Origin: Prosthecobacter sp. | GTDB lineage: Bacteria > Verrucomicrobiota > Verrucomicrobiia > Verrucomicrobiales > Verrucomicrobiaceae | Length of the DNA: 64,000 nt | NCBI GenBank assembly: GCA_019186985.1 | Contig: JABARQ010000047.1 | Coordinates: 186,001-250,000, forward strand | Reading direction: 5' to 3' | In this document: positions 40,732-50,632 of the stretch, piece after piece | Layout of the letters: each line of letters starts with the position of its first letter | Position numbering within the stretch: the first letter of the stretch is position 1 | The notes under the pieces: model-generated | The model's database searches: none | What the model was told of the DNA's origin: nothing | The model's input: the letters and a program-made list of their open reading frames with translations, nothing else | Translations under genes and position numbers: made by a program

Positions 40732-43377
40732 TCAATCCCCGGCCAGGGCGCGCATGTCCAGCCTCACCAGGTCCAGCAGCTCATCGTCGCCCATTCCCGC
40801 AATCGTTTGTTCGGCACCCGACGCCTCCCCGACCAGGTCGCGGGCCAGCGCAAGCTTGTCATCGATGAGCGCGTCGATGCGCTGCTCAAGGGTGCCCTGG
40901 CAGATGAACTTGTGCACGATGACGTTCCTTCTCTGGCCGATGCGGAAGGCGCGGTCCGTGGCCTGGTTCTCGACCGCAGGGTTCCACCAGCGGTCGAAAT
41001 GGATCACCTGGCTAGCCGCCGTCAGGTTCAGCCCGGTGCCGCCGGCCTTGACGCTGATGACCATGAAGGGCGGGCCGCCGGGCTTCTGGAAGGCCTCGAC
41101 CAGGTGCGGCCGTCTTGCCACCGGCGTGGCTCCGTGCAGCACCAGCCCTTCTCGCCCGAACACGCCGGCCAGGAAGCGGGCCACCGGTTCACAGACCTCC
41201 TGGAACTGGGTGAAGACGAGCACGCGCTCACGCTTCGCGGCAATCTCCGCGGCGATCTCGGCCAGACGCGTGAACTTGCCGCTGTCGGCGGCGTTCCAGG
41301 CGCCGTCTCCGTTCCAATGGCTGGGATGATTGCAGACCTGCTTGAACTTCAGCAGGAAGCCGAGCACCAGACCCTGGCGCTGCACGGGCTCCATGTTCGG
41401 ATCGTTCAGCATCTTCGCCAGCTGGTCGGCGAGCTTGGCATAAATCGTCGCCTGCCGTTTCGTCAGGCCGCAGAACGCCTTCAGCTCGATCTTCTCCGGC
41501 AGGTCGCTGATGATGCTGCGGTCGGTCTTCATCCGCCGCAGGATGAAAGGCTGCACCAGGCGGCGCAGCGGCGCATAGCCCTCCTTCGACCCGGCGCAGC
41601 GCTTCACGGCCTCGGCAAAGGCGGTCGCGCCGCCGAGCAGGCCTGGATTGAGAAAATCGAAGAGGCTCCACAGGTCGCCGGGCCTGTTCTCGACCGGCGT
41701 GCCGGTGAGTGCGACGCGGGCCGGCGCCTTGAGTCGCTTCACCGCCTTCGCCGCAGCGCTGCCGCTGTTCTTCACGGCCTGCGCCTCATCCAGCACGACC
41801 AGGCTCCATCCGTGCTCCAGCCAGGCTTCCGTGCGCTGCAGCATCTGATAGGTGGTGAGCATGACGTCCTGTCCGCGCAAGGCCTCGGCGGGATGGCTGG
41901 CGGCAAGCTCCAGCGTCTCGCGCGGCTGCACGGAGGGATGCGCGATGAACATCCGCAGGTCCGGCGCGAAACGTGCGGCCTCGGCGCGCCAGTTGCCGAT
42001 CAGCGAGGCGGGCACGACCAGCAGTGCGGGTGCCGCCGCCGCCATCCGCCGCGCCAGAAGCAGCGCGATCACCTGCAGCGTCTTGCCCAGCCCCATGTCG
42101 TCGGCCAGGCAGGCGCCAAGCCCGGCTCGGGTCATGAAACGCAGCCAGGCATAGCCGCGCAGCTGGTAGGGGCGCAGCACGGCGCACAGCCCCTCGGGCG
42201 GCGGCTCCTCCTGCGGCTCGCGCAGCTTCTGCAGCACTTCAGCCAGCTTCTCCCCGGCCTTCACGCTGCTCCACTCCGCCACCCTCGCCCCCCCCTCGTC
42301 CGCCACCGCCGCCCTTGCCTCGTCGAATCCGGCCAGCAGGCGCATGCCCTGAAGAAAACCGAGCCCGCCCTCCCCCGCCGCCTCCTGCACGCGCTGCCAG
42401 TGCGCCATCACCTGCCGCAGCTTCTCCCCGTCCACCTCCACCCAGCGGCCGCGCAGCGACACCAGCCCGGTCTCGGCGCTCATCAGCCTCCGCCACTCGT
42501 CCTCGCCCAGGGGCTCGCCGTCCAGGCTCCGGCTGATGCTGAAGCCTAACAAAGAATGAGCATTAAGCGTGGCCTTCCCCGGCGCCTCCAGCGTGACCTG
42601 CACCAGCGGCCTGGCCGTGCGCCCCTGGCGCCACCAGTCGGGCAGCTTCATGATGATGCCGCACTCCTGAAGCAGCGCCGCCTCACGCAGCACGCGCCAG
42701 GCCTCCTGCGGCGTCATCGCCACGGCCTGGAACAGCCGTTTTGACTCCAGCCATTCACGCACCAGCGGCGACTTCTCCGCCGCCAGCCTCACGGGTTCAA
42801 GCAGGGCGTTCAGGGCCGTCGGATCCTTCTGGCCGGCATAAAGCTGCAGCGCCCTCGCCAGCGGCAGGTGCTGCGGCCGCCCGCCCTCTCCCAGCTTCTC
42901 CGTGAAGGTCGCCAGGAAGGCGAATGGCCGCAGCGTGTCCGCCTTGTTTTCCGCCAGATGAAACGTCACGCGCCCGACCGCATGCCAGTGCGGCGCATGC
43001 ACGCCCAGCCAGCCCCCGACATCCCCGCCCGCCTCCGCCTCGATGTGTTCCGCGAGTTCACGCCACCAGCGCTCCAGCACCTCCGCCGACAGGTGCTCGG
43101 CGCCGGGAAACGGCGGCGCGCAGGCCAGCAGGGCGGCTGTTTCCTCCCCGGTCAGCGGCGCCATCCTGGTTGCATCCTTGGTTTGGCAAAGGCGGATGAA
43201 GAACTGGCGGCCCAGCTCGCGCAGCCAGCGCAGCGAGGGCTCCAGCTCGGCCGTGAGCAGCTCTCCGGCCAGCGTGCAGGGCGGCGATGCAGACTGCAGC
43301 AGCAGCCGCTCCGCCGCCGAGCCGGCCTCGCCCTCGAAGACGGCAACGCCTTCAGGGGTGAGGGCCAGGGAGAGCAT
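40732..43377 (-). CDS. SNF2-family DNA-dependent ATPase/helicase
   Basis: The 881-residue product has an N-terminal region of about 400 residues typical of bacterial SNF2 proteins, then the ATPase: RAGLGACLADDMGLGKTLQV (motif I), LVVPASLIGNW, LVVLDEAQAVKN (DEAQ), ALTGTPVENRPGDLWSLFDF, and in the second lobe RVLVFTQFQEV, VISVKAGGTGLNL, and DRAFRIGQRRNVIVHKFI (motif VI). Such proteins move along duplex DNA and remodel protein-DNA complexes, and the bacterial forms are linked to transcription or repair. The xylulokinase gene is 30 bp upstream on the same strand. No methylase or nuclease gene suggests a defence role here. Confidence 0.92.
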   Translation of the reverse strand: MLSLALTPEGVAVFEGEAGSAAERLLLQSASPPCTLAGELLTAELEPSLRWLRELGRQFFIRLCQTKDATRMAPLTGEETAALLACAPPFPGAEHLSAEVLERWWRELAEHIEAEAGGDVGGWLGVHAPHWHAVGRVTFHLAENKADTLRPFAFLATFTEKLGEGGRPQHLPLARALQLYAGQKDPTALNALLEPVRLAAEKSPLVREWLESKRLFQAVAMTPQEAWRVLREAALLQECGIIMKLPDWWRQGRTARPLVQVTLEAPGKATLNAHSLLGFSISRSLDGEPLGEDEWRRLMSAETGLVSLRGRWVEVDGEKLRQVMAHWQRVQEAAGEGGLGFLQGMRLLAGFDEARAAVADEGGARVAEWSSVKAGEKLAEVLQKLREPQEEPPPEGLCAVLRPYQLRGYAWLRFMTRAGLGACLADDMGLGKTLQVIALLLARRMAAAAPALLVVPASLIGNWRAEAARFAPDLRMFIAHPSVQPRETLELAASHPAEALRGQDVMLTTYQMLQRTEAWLEHGWSLVVLDEAQAVKNSGSAAAKAVKRLKAPARVALTGTPVENRPGDLWSLFDFLNPGLLGGATAFAEAVKRCAGSKEGYAPLRRLVQPFILRRMKTDRSIISDLPEKIELKAFCGLTKRQATIYAKLADQLAKMLNDPNMEPVQRQGLVLGFLLKFKQVCNHPSHWNGDGAWNAADSGKFTRLAEIAAEIAAKRERVLVFTQFQEVCEPVARFLAGVFGREGLVLHGATPVARRPHLVEAFQKPGGPPFMVISVKAGGTGLNLTAASQVIHFDRWWNPAVENQATDRAFRIGQRRNVIVHKFICQGTLEQRIDALIDDKLALARDLVGEASGAEQTIAGMGDDELLDLVRLDMRALAGD

Positions 43378-43407
43378 GGGGACGGAAGTTCGCGCTCCGC
43401 ATCCGGA

Positions 43408-44913
43408 TCAGAGCCAGCCTGTCTGCTGAAGCCTGCCCGTGAGCTCCATCTGGCGCCCGAGCTGCTCCGCATACTGGGCCGCACGGCCTGCATCGGGCCT
43501 GCAGCGCGTGCCTTCATCCAGCGCCACCAGCTTCGCACAAAGCTCCTCATAGCCGACCTTCTCGGCGCCGGAGCCTTCGTTGGCCTGCGCATACGCGGCC
43601 TGGATGGCGCCGCCCAGGGCGGCCCCCTCGCTGGTGCCCAGCGTGACGACCTCGGCGTTGAAGCAGTCCGCGGCGATCTGACGCCACACGGCGCTCTTGC
43701 TGCCACCTCCGGTCAGCCGGATCTCGGTCGGGTTCATGCCAAGCTCGCGGAAGCGCTTCAGGCCGTAGGCCAGGCCGAGCGTCGCGCCCTCGACTGCGGC
43801 CCGCGCGATGTTCGCCGGGGTCATGTTGCCGGGCCTCAGGCCATGCAGCACGCCGGTGCCGTTCGGCAGGTTCGGCGTGCGTTCACCGTTCAGGTAAGGC
43901 AGGAAAAGCAGGCCCTCGGCCCCGGCCGGCGCGGACGCCACGGCCGCCTCCAGCTGCTTCAGATCCCAGCCGTACATCTCACGAACCTGTTCGGTGACCA
44001 CGGTCACGTTCATCGTGCAGACCAGCGGCAGCCACTGGTCCGTGCTGTCGCAGAAGGCGGCAACCTCGCCCTGGCCGTCCACGACGGGGGAGGCGGCGAC
44101 CCCATACAGCGTGCCGCTGGTGCCGAAGCTGGCCGTCACGACACCGGGCTTGATGTTGCCGGTGCCGATGGCGCCCATCATGTTGTCACCGCCGCCGGCG
44201 GAGATGATGACATTGTCACCCAGGCCCCAGGCTTTGGCGAGCTCGGGCCGGAGGCGGCCGTGCACGGCGCGGCTTGAGCCCAGCTCGGGAAGCATGGAGC
44301 GCACGCGCGGGTCGATGTAGTCACACAATTCGTACGACCACTGGCGCGTCCTCACATTGAGGATGCCCATGCCCGAGGCGTCGCCGTACTCCATGCGCTT
44401 CACGCCGCTCAGCCAGAAGTTCAGGTAGTCATGCGGCAGCAGGATGGAGGTGGTCTTCGCAAAGTTCGCCGGCTCGTTCTGCTTCATCCAGAGAAGCTTT
44501 GGAATGGTGTAGCCGGGCAGCATGGCGTTGCCGGCCAGGGCGATCACGCCGGGCTGGCCGCCGAACTCATGGGCGATCTCCGCGCACTGCGCCTGGGTGG
44601 AGGTGTCGCACCAGAGCTTGGCGGGGCGCACGGGCTGGTCGTCCGCGCCCAGCGCCACCAGGCCGTGCTGCTGGCCGCTGACGCCGATGCCCGCGATCTT
44701 CACGCGGTCGGCGCCCAGTTTTTCCAGGCACTGGCGCACGCAGGCGTCCGCCGCATCGACCCAGGTCTGCGGATGCTGCTCCAGATGCCCGGGAGGCAGT
44801 CCTCCGATCAGTTCATAGGTGCTGTGGCCGGAGGCCAGGATCCTGCCGGTGTCGAGGTCGAGCACGATGGCCTTCGAACTCTGGGTGCCGCTGTCGATGC
44901 CGAGAAAATACAT
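43408..44913 (-). CDS. xylB: Xylulokinase-like FGGY-family sugar kinase
   Basis: The 501-residue product starts at ATG 44913 (MYFLGIDSGTQSSKAIVLD); the frame is open to 44985, but the extra residues lack a family counterpart. FGGY kinase marks include the phosphate-1 loop DSGTQSSK, GIGVSGQQHGLVAL, LWCDTSTQAQCAEI, GDASGMGILNVRTRQW, SAGGGDNMMGAIGTG and RLTGGGSKSAVWRQIAAD. The GQQHG and WCD patterns are those of D-xylulose kinases, which make xylulose 5-phosphate for the pentose phosphate pathway. Xylose isomerase and transporter genes are absent from the window, so the physiological substrate may be another ketose. Confidence 0.88.
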   Translation of the reverse strand: MYFLGIDSGTQSSKAIVLDLDTGRILASGHSTYELIGGLPPGHLEQHPQTWVDAADACVRQCLEKLGADRVKIAGIGVSGQQHGLVALGADDQPVRPAKLWCDTSTQAQCAEIAHEFGGQPGVIALAGNAMLPGYTIPKLLWMKQNEPANFAKTTSILLPHDYLNFWLSGVKRMEYGDASGMGILNVRTRQWSYELCDYIDPRVRSMLPELGSSRAVHGRLRPELAKAWGLGDNVIISAGGGDNMMGAIGTGNIKPGVVTASFGTSGTLYGVAASPVVDGQGEVAAFCDSTDQWLPLVCTMNVTVVTEQVREMYGWDLKQLEAAVASAPAGAEGLLFLPYLNGERTPNLPNGTGVLHGLRPGNMTPANIARAAVEGATLGLAYGLKRFRELGMNPTEIRLTGGGSKSAVWRQIAADCFNAEVVTLGTSEGAALGGAIQAAYAQANEGSGAEKVGYEELCAKLVALDEGTRCRPDAGRAAQYAEQLGRQMELTGRLQQTGWL

Positions 44914-45018
44914 GGTGGTTGGGTCGTGTGGATGAAGAGGCCCGATGATGGCGGGCGCGGTTGATTTCGGCAAATGCAATCGCACCTGCCGCAGGGCGGG
45001 GCCGCCGCCCGGTCTTCG

Positions 45019-46338
45019 TTATTTGACGAACAGCCAGCCGACCAGCACCAGGATGGGCAGCAGCACCGGGATGGAGAACTGCCACATGTAGCGCAGGAAG
45101 TCGGGCGTGTGGACCTTCGCCTTGTCGGCGATGGCCTTGACCATGAAGTTCGGCCCGTTGCCGATGTAGCTGCCCGCGCCGAAGAACACGGCCCCGAGCG
45201 AGATGGCGGCCAGATGGGAGGCATGGCTGCCGGCAAAGCCCAGGACATCCGCCGACGAATCCACCGACAGATGAGCGGTGCCCATGGCGGCGGCGAGGAA
45301 GCTCAGGTAGGTCGGCGCGTTGTCGAGGAAGGCGGAGAGCGATCCCGTGGCGAAGTAATAACCGAGCGGCGTGGTGATCTTCACGGCCTCACCGCTCTGC
45401 AGGATCTGCAGCGCCGGGATCATGGTGAGGAAGATGCCGATGAACAGGTAGCCGACCTCCTTCACCGGACCGAAGCTGAAGTCATTCGCCTCATGCACCT
45501 CGGGTTTGGAGGTGAACCAGGAGCCCGCACCGGCGGCGATCATCACCAGGGCGGGCACGCTGAACACACCGCCCAGAACCATCTCCTGCACGTTTTTCGG
45601 CAGGAACACCGCTCCGAGCACCAGCGCCAGGAAGCCCAGGTTTGGCAGGCCCCGGAAATAGAAGTGCTCCTCCGCCGTCTCCTTCTCACGCACCGGGGCC
45701 GGGGCGCGGCGGAAGTTGACCAAGTCGACGATGAAAAAAACCGCCAGCAGCAGCGCGACGCAGAGAAGCCAGCCCGCCCAGGCGTGCTCCACCATCCACC
45801 AGAAAGGCACGCCGCGCAGGAAGCCGAGAAAGAGCGGCGGGTCGCCGATGGGCGTCAGGGCTCCGCCGCAGTTGCTGACGATGAAGATGAAGAAGACCAC
45901 ATGCAGCCCGGTGATGCGGTACTTGTTCATCCGTATCCAGGGCCGGATCAGCAGCATCGACGCGCCGGTGGTGCCGATGAAGTTGGAGAGCACCGCGCCG
46001 ATGGCGAGGAAGACGACGTTGCGCAGCGGCGTGGCCTCACCCCTGACGCGGATGTTGATGCCTCCGGAGATGACGAAGAGCGAACCGACCAGGGCCATGA
46101 AGCTGACGTACTCGTGCGCCGCATGCTGCAGCGGATGCCAGTCATGACGGACGAACAAATAATAGGCCGCCGTGACGAGCCCGAGACCGATGGAGACCTT
46201 GGGATAATGGTGCTCCCAGAAGTGTCCCGCAAACAGCGGCATGAGGGCGATGCAGAGCAGCAGGGCGGCGAACGGGAGGATCATCCCAAAGGAGGGCAGC
46301 GCGGCATGGGCGTCCGAGGCGGCGAGCAGGAAGGTCAT
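45019..46338 (-). CDS. Sodium:proton antiporter of the NhaD/ArsB permease group
   Basis: The 439-residue product has about 11-12 membrane helices. The region VVFLAIGAVLSNFIGTTGAS and the FIVSNCGGALTPIGDPPLFLG loop are typical of the NhaD/CitM/ArsB ion-transporter superfamily, and LGAVFFGAGSYIGNGPNFMV is the repeat-equivalent near the C terminus. These proteins exchange Na+ or Li+ for protons or carry dicarboxylates; the best fit is a NhaD-like or putative citrate transporter. It lies 105 bp upstream of the sugar kinase gene on the same strand and 123 bp after the DUF255 gene. Substrate remains uncertain. Confidence 0.85.
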   Translation of the reverse strand: MTFLLAASDAHAALPSFGMILPFAALLLCIALMPLFAGHFWEHHYPKVSIGLGLVTAAYYLFVRHDWHPLQHAAHEYVSFMALVGSLFVISGGINIRVRGEATPLRNVVFLAIGAVLSNFIGTTGASMLLIRPWIRMNKYRITGLHVVFFIFIVSNCGGALTPIGDPPLFLGFLRGVPFWWMVEHAWAGWLLCVALLLAVFFIVDLVNFRRAPAPVREKETAEEHFYFRGLPNLGFLALVLGAVFLPKNVQEMVLGGVFSVPALVMIAAGAGSWFTSKPEVHEANDFSFGPVKEVGYLFIGIFLTMIPALQILQSGEAVKITTPLGYYFATGSLSAFLDNAPTYLSFLAAAMGTAHLSVDSSADVLGFAGSHASHLAAISLGAVFFGAGSYIGNGPNFMVKAIADKAKVHTPDFLRYMWQFSIPVLLPILVLVGWLFVK

Positions 46339-46461
46339 GGGGCAGGATGGGGAAAGCCCCCTCCTATCCTGCGCCCGAGCGGCTTGTCCATGCCGGATTC
46401 TGCCTCACGCACACCATTCGCCCCAAGGGACAGGCTTCGTCCTCAAGCCAGGCCCCTTCAT

Positions 46462-48624
46462 TCAACCAAGCAGCTTCTCCAGGGCCGCAGGCTCGGTGAC
46501 CGGCGCCTGGCAGGTGTAGTTCCGGCAGACATAGGCGGCGGGCTTTCCGGACACCGGTTTCATCTCCGCCAGCGCGGCGTTGTGCTTCGCCAGGAAGGCC
46601 TGGCCCTCGCCTCCGTCGGCATGAAGGATCACGGCCCATGGCAGGAAGCGTGACTGAACCACCTTGCGCAGCGCCTGGAACTCCGGCGACATGCGGTCAC
46701 CGGCGATCACGACCTGCTGCTTGCCATGCGCGAGGAAGTCGGCGGCGGTGACCAGCACCGGCACGGCTCCCGGGCTGTCCTGCAGGGTCTTGCCAAACAG
46801 CGTGATGATCCGCCGGGCCTGTTCGGCATGGGCCTCGCTGTCCAGCACCGCCGCCAGACGTCCGAGGTTCAGCGCCGCCAGTGAGTTCGGCGAAGGCTCG
46901 GCGCCGTCGTAGTCCTCCTTGATGCGCAGCACGGCGTGCGACATGTCGGTGTGGACGCTGTAGTAGCCGCCTTTTTCCCTGTCGAGGAAAAGGCTGTCCA
47001 TCTCCGCCTGCAGGGCGGCGGCCCATTGCAGCCAGCGGCTGTCAAAACCCGCCTGATAGAGGTCCAGCAGCCCATGAATCAGGCAGGCGTAGTCGATGGC
47101 GAAGGCCTTCGGCCCAAGGCCGCCGTCGCGCCAGCTCCGGTGCAGTCCGCGCCCGGGGTTTTCACAGACCCTGTCGTGGATGAACTGCGCCGCCTGCGCG
47201 CCGAGCTGGATGAACTCCTCGCTGCCGGTGGCCGCTCCGGCACGCGCCAGGCCGCTGATCATGAGGCCGTTCCAGGCGGTGATGACCTTGTCGTCCAGAT
47301 GCGGACGCGGCCGCTTCCGGCGCGCTTCAAACAGGGCCTTGATGCCGCGGTCGAGCACCGCCTGCACCTCCTCGGGCGTCTTCTTGAAGAACTCGGCGGT
47401 CTTCCTGGCCGAATACGCGCGGAACAGGGTGTTCGTGCCCTTCAGCTCGCCATGGGGATCGCTCTCAGGCCGGGCGTTGCCGTCGCGGCGCGCGCCGTAG
47501 GCATAACGAAAGATGCTTCCATCATCCCTGCCCAGCAGCGCGTCGACCTCGGCGGCGGTCCAGACGTAGAACGCGCCCTCCTTCTTGTGGTCGTCACCTT
47601 CGATGGCGAGGCTGTCGGCGTCCTCGGCCGAGAAGAAGCCGCCTTCGGGATGGCGCAGGTCGCGCTTCACATAACCGACGATCTGGCGTGCGATCTCGGC
47701 CAGGAAGGCCGAGCCGGTGACCTGGTGGCCCTCGGCGTAGGCCCAGAGCAGCTGCCCCTGGTCGTAGAGCATCTTTTCATAGTGCGGGATGTGCCAGTAG
47801 CCGTCGACGCTGTAGCGGTGGAAGCCGCCGCCGACATGGTCCCAGATGCCGCCCGCCGCCATGGCGCGCAGGGTGCGCACGCTCATCTCCCCCGCCCAGT
47901 CGGCCTCGCTTTTATGCGCCTCCTGGTTCTTCCACGACTGCTGGATGCGCAGCAGCAGGTTGATCGACGAGGAGCGCGGGAACTTCGGCGCGCCGCTGAA
48001 GCCGCCCTCGTGATAGTCATAGCTGGACGCGAGGTCGTCGTAGGCCTTGCGCAGCACGGCCTCCGCCTGCACCTCGGCCGCTTCGTTTTCGCCGTCCAGA
48101 TGCTCCTGCAGCTTGTCGATGCTTCGGTTCGAGCTCTGCAGCACCTTCTCCCGGTCCTCCTTCCAGGCCTTCACCAGCTCCAGCAGCAGGTTCTTGAAGC
48201 CGATGCGCCCGCCCTTGTTGTCCGGAGGAAAGTAGGTGCCGCCAAAGAAGGGCTTCAGGTCCGGCGTGAGGAAGACGCTCATCGGCCAGCCGCCGCCGCC
48301 CGTCGCCGCCTGCACATAGGTCATGTAGGTCAGGTCCACGTCCGGCCGCTCCTCGCGGTCCACCTTCACCGGCACGAAGTTCTCGTTGATGACCGCGGCG
48401 ATCTCCTCGTTTTCAAACGACTCGCGCTCCATCACATGACACCAGTGGCAGGTGGAATAACCGCTGGAGAGGAAGATGGGCCTGTCCTCAGCCTTCGCCT
48501 TCGCGATGGCCTCGTCACCCCAGGGCAGCCAGTTCACCGGGTTGTGCGCATGCTGGAGGAGGTACGGGGACTTTTCCTTCGCGAGGGCGTTGGTGTACTT
48601 CGGCGGTGTCTTGATGTCGCTCAT
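46462..48624 (-). CDS. DUF255 thioredoxin-domain protein (YyaL/SSP411 family)
   Basis: The 720-residue product starts at ATG 48624 ([20 protein letters not shown]); upstream residues in the open frame look unrelated. Residues about 15-180 are the DUF255 thioredoxin fold: [41 protein letters not shown] (CxxC = CHWC), [14 protein letters not shown]. The rest is an (alpha/alpha)6 barrel-like domain with [20 protein letters not shown] and [17 protein letters not shown], as in the N-acyl-glucosamine epimerase fold. Function in bacteria is not firmly known; a redox or carbohydrate-linked role has been suggested from the two folds. It heads the minus-strand run. Confidence 0.93.
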   Translation of the reverse strand: MSDIKTPPKYTNALAKEKSPYLLQHAHNPVNWLPWGDEAIAKAKAEDRPIFLSSGYSTCHWCHVMERESFENEEIAAVINENFVPVKVDREERPDVDLTYMTYVQAATGGGGWPMSVFLTPDLKPFFGGTYFPPDNKGGRIGFKNLLLELVKAWKEDREKVLQSSNRSIDKLQEHLDGENEAAEVQAEAVLRKAYDDLASSYDYHEGGFSGAPKFPRSSSINLLLRIQQSWKNQEAHKSEADWAGEMSVRTLRAMAAGGIWDHVGGGFHRYSVDGYWHIPHYEKMLYDQGQLLWAYAEGHQVTGSAFLAEIARQIVGYVKRDLRHPEGGFFSAEDADSLAIEGDDHKKEGAFYVWTAAEVDALLGRDDGSIFRYAYGARRDGNARPESDPHGELKGTNTLFRAYSARKTAEFFKKTPEEVQAVLDRGIKALFEARRKRPRPHLDDKVITAWNGLMISGLARAGAATGSEEFIQLGAQAAQFIHDRVCENPGRGLHRSWRDGGLGPKAFAIDYACLIHGLLDLYQAGFDSRWLQWAAALQAEMDSLFLDREKGGYYSVHTDMSHAVLRIKEDYDGAEPSPNSLAALNLGRLAAVLDSEAHAEQARRIITLFGKTLQDSPGAVPVLVTAADFLAHGKQQVVIAGDRMSPEFQALRKVVQSRFLPWAVILHADGGEGQAFLAKHNAALAEMKPVSGKPAAYVCRNYTCQAPVTEPAALEKLLG

Positions 48625-49074
48625 GGTGGGGGTGAAGGAGAACGTGGCGGATGCGCCGCGGGTTGCAAGCCGTGTCCGGGGCCGGCAGGACTGCTTCAGC
48701 TCAGCACCGGGTTGACGCATCCGGATGCGGCGAGGTTTTGAAGGCAGTATTCACAGGAATGGCAGAAGGGCTGGACCTCTTGTTCGGCGGCCTCTGAAAG
48801 CCTGTCTTTTCATCAGGGCCTGGAACCCTCCCTGAATTGCACCATGCATGGGCAACCCACGGCTCAAAGCCGGCCGAACACATGACGGCACGGCCTGAAA
48901 TCAGGAGATGTGAATGATGATTGAGCAGCGATTTTTCATGGCTCCTGATCATTCGCAAAGCCTGGAATCCAGGGGGTTTTGTAAGTCTTTTGTAGCAAAG
49001 TTGGTCAGGCCACAAACAGCGTTGCCATAATTTCCATAAATCATTAGCATCCCGCTGGAATCCGGTTCTTCACC
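48625..49074. other. Intergenic region between DUF255 gene and prepilin-like gene
   Basis: This 450-bp gap separates divergently transcribed genes. It contains the palindromes CGCATCCGGATGCG (48716-48729) and CCTGGAATCCAGG (48961-48973), then AT-rich DNA (TTTTGTAAGTCTTTTGTAG, CCATAATTTCCATAAATC) that may hold the promoter for the prepilin-like gene. No coding signal was seen. Confidence 0.6.
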
Positions 49075-49455
49075 ATGACTCCCTCCCCCACATCCCGGCG
49101 CAGCGACGGCTTTTCGCTGATGGAACTCCTGCTGGTCATCGCCCTGATCGGCATCCTGTCGAACATCGCCCTCTTTGCCCTCAGCGGCACCAGCAGCAAG
49201 GTGGACATCGTGAAGAACAAGCGCAATGCGCAGACCATTGCATCACTCGCCGCAGCCGCCAGCGCAGCGGGGGCCTCCTTCGTGGTTTCCGGTGATGTCC
49301 GGGCCACCGTCACCAACCTGCAAAATGGCACCGCCCCGACCTCCGGCGCCTTCAAGGGCAGGGTGTTCAAGCTCCAGCCCATGACCGACGACCAGATCGA
49401 CGGAGCGCTTCCCTATCTCAGCGCACCGGACACGGAGCTGCTTTACAAACGCTGA
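49075..49455 (+). CDS. Prepilin-type N-terminal cleavage/methylation protein (pseudopilin-like)
   Basis: The 126-residue product has a type IV prepilin signal: a short basic leader MTPSPTSRRSDG, then the cleavage site G|FSLMELLLVIALIGILSN with Glu at mature position 5 and a hydrophobic helix, followed by a small globular head. A PilD-type peptidase would cut after Gly12 and methylate the new Phe. The head is short, as in the minor pseudopilins and many Verrucomicrobia/Planctomycetes single-gene pseudopilins. No other pilus or type II secretion genes are nearby, so it works with distant machinery. It is convergent with the DUF3500 gene (16-bp gap). Confidence 0.85.
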   Translation: MTPSPTSRRSDGFSLMELLLVIALIGILSNIALFALSGTSSKVDIVKNKRNAQTIASLAAAASAAGASFVVSGDVRATVTNLQNGTAPTSGAFKGRVFKLQPMTDDQIDGALPYLSAPDTELLYKR

Positions 49456-49471
49456 GGCCCGGCGCTGCGGA

Positions 49472-50515
49472 TCAGTGCGACTTCTTGTAATGCTCGGCCA
49501 GGATGTCGCGGCCGAAGTCGCCCTCAAAGCTGCGGAACACGCTGTGCGGATGGTTGGCCTCGTTCTGGACGTTGTCGTACTCGATCAGGAAGGTCTTGCC
49601 CTGGACGCGGTAGTAATGCGGCTCGCCGCGCTCCTTGCCGCCGGCCCAGGCGAAGAAGACCGGGTTCTTTTCAATGTCGGCCCAAAGCTCGGCGGCGATC
49701 TCAGGACGCACGCGGTCGGTGTACTCGGTGATGATCTCCCTGAGCTTCGCCTTCTGGGCGTCGTTCAGCTCGGCGTTGGAGAGGCCTTCGGGCTGCAGCA
49801 TGTTCACGCGCTTCTCGGCGGCGGTGATCATCTCCTTCGGGGCCACGGCGTCGAACAGCGCCTTCTTGAACTGCTCCTCGCTCAGGCTCTTCACCAGCTC
49901 ACGGCCCAGGTCCTCCTCCTTGCCCAGCACACGCAGTCCCATGAGGTTGCCCTGGCGGACTTCCCCGGGGTTGGTGCCGAAGAAGGTTGGCGTGGCGCGC
50001 AGCAGCTGGCCGTCCTTGATGGTGAAGTTGAGGGACAGGTGATGGCCCTCGATGCGCCAGCCCCAGGAGCCCTTCATGTCAGGCGAACCAAAAATGCTGA
50101 CAAAATACTGCTCGGGGTCGCGCTTGGCGCGCACGGCGGCCTTCGCGGCCTCGTCCGCCGCCTTGGCGCCCTCCATCTGCCAGAGCACCTCCTCCAGGGA
50201 CATGATGGTCGCCGCCTTGGCCGCGCCGCGGAAGCCGAGGCCGGTGTTCAGCAGGGCATGGGCCAGCAGCTCCTGCTGCGGGGTCATCTCCTTCATGGGC
50301 AGCCCCTTGCGTTCACGCGGGATGAAATGCCAGTTGATGCGCTCCTCGTCCTCAAAGGCAAAGGTGGCCTTGGCCTTCTGTTCAGGCGTCAGGATGGAAA
50401 GGAACAGGTTCGCCACCTCGGCCATCTGCTTCCCCGCCTCATGGGCGCGGACGGTGAGGGCGGAAAAGGCGAGCAGGCTGGTGCAGAGCAGGGCGGAAAG
50501 AGGACGACGGATCAT
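49472..50515 (-). CDS. DUF3500 family secreted protein
   Basis: The 347-residue product starts at ATG 50515 and has a signal peptide (MIRRPLSALLCTSLLAFSAL) followed by the DUF3500 domain: LTPEQKAKATFAFEDEERINW, HFIPRERKGLPMKEM, GSWGWRIEGHHLSLNFTI, TPTFFGTNPGEVRQG, HYYRVQGKTFLIEYDNVQNE and HPHSVFRSFEGDFG. The reading frame continues open 5' but overlaps the divergent neighbour and lacks a family match. Function of the family is unknown; the His-, Glu- and Trp-rich conserved segments suggest a periplasmic enzyme. It is divergent from the MYG1-like gene (117-bp gap). Confidence 0.9.
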   Translation of the reverse strand: MIRRPLSALLCTSLLAFSALTVRAHEAGKQMAEVANLFLSILTPEQKAKATFAFEDEERINWHFIPRERKGLPMKEMTPQQELLAHALLNTGLGFRGAAKAATIMSLEEVLWQMEGAKAADEAAKAAVRAKRDPEQYFVSIFGSPDMKGSWGWRIEGHHLSLNFTIKDGQLLRATPTFFGTNPGEVRQGNLMGLRVLGKEEDLGRELVKSLSEEQFKKALFDAVAPKEMITAAEKRVNMLQPEGLSNAELNDAQKAKLREIITEYTDRVRPEIAAELWADIEKNPVFFAWAGGKERGEPHYYRVQGKTFLIEYDNVQNEANHPHSVFRSFEGDFGRDILAEHYKKSH

Positions 50516-50632
50516 GGGTGAAGGGGAACGTGGCGCGGGTTGAAGGCCTTGCAGCCGTAAAATGCACGTCAGCCGGGGGAAAACACCGCCCGGCTTGTCT
50601 TCGCCGGTCCCTGGGCTAAAGGCAGCGCCCCG

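Noticed and set aside
39060-42549. Open frames on the + strand opposite the permease and SNF2 genes
   Set aside because: They have Arg/Gly/His-heavy, motif-free translations and overlap clear minus-strand enzymes.
28720-43377. The Ski2-like and SNF2 helicases as parts of a phage-defence island
   Set aside because: They are about 9 kb apart, on opposite strands, and neither is linked to a nuclease, methylase or other known defence gene; housekeeping genes surround them.
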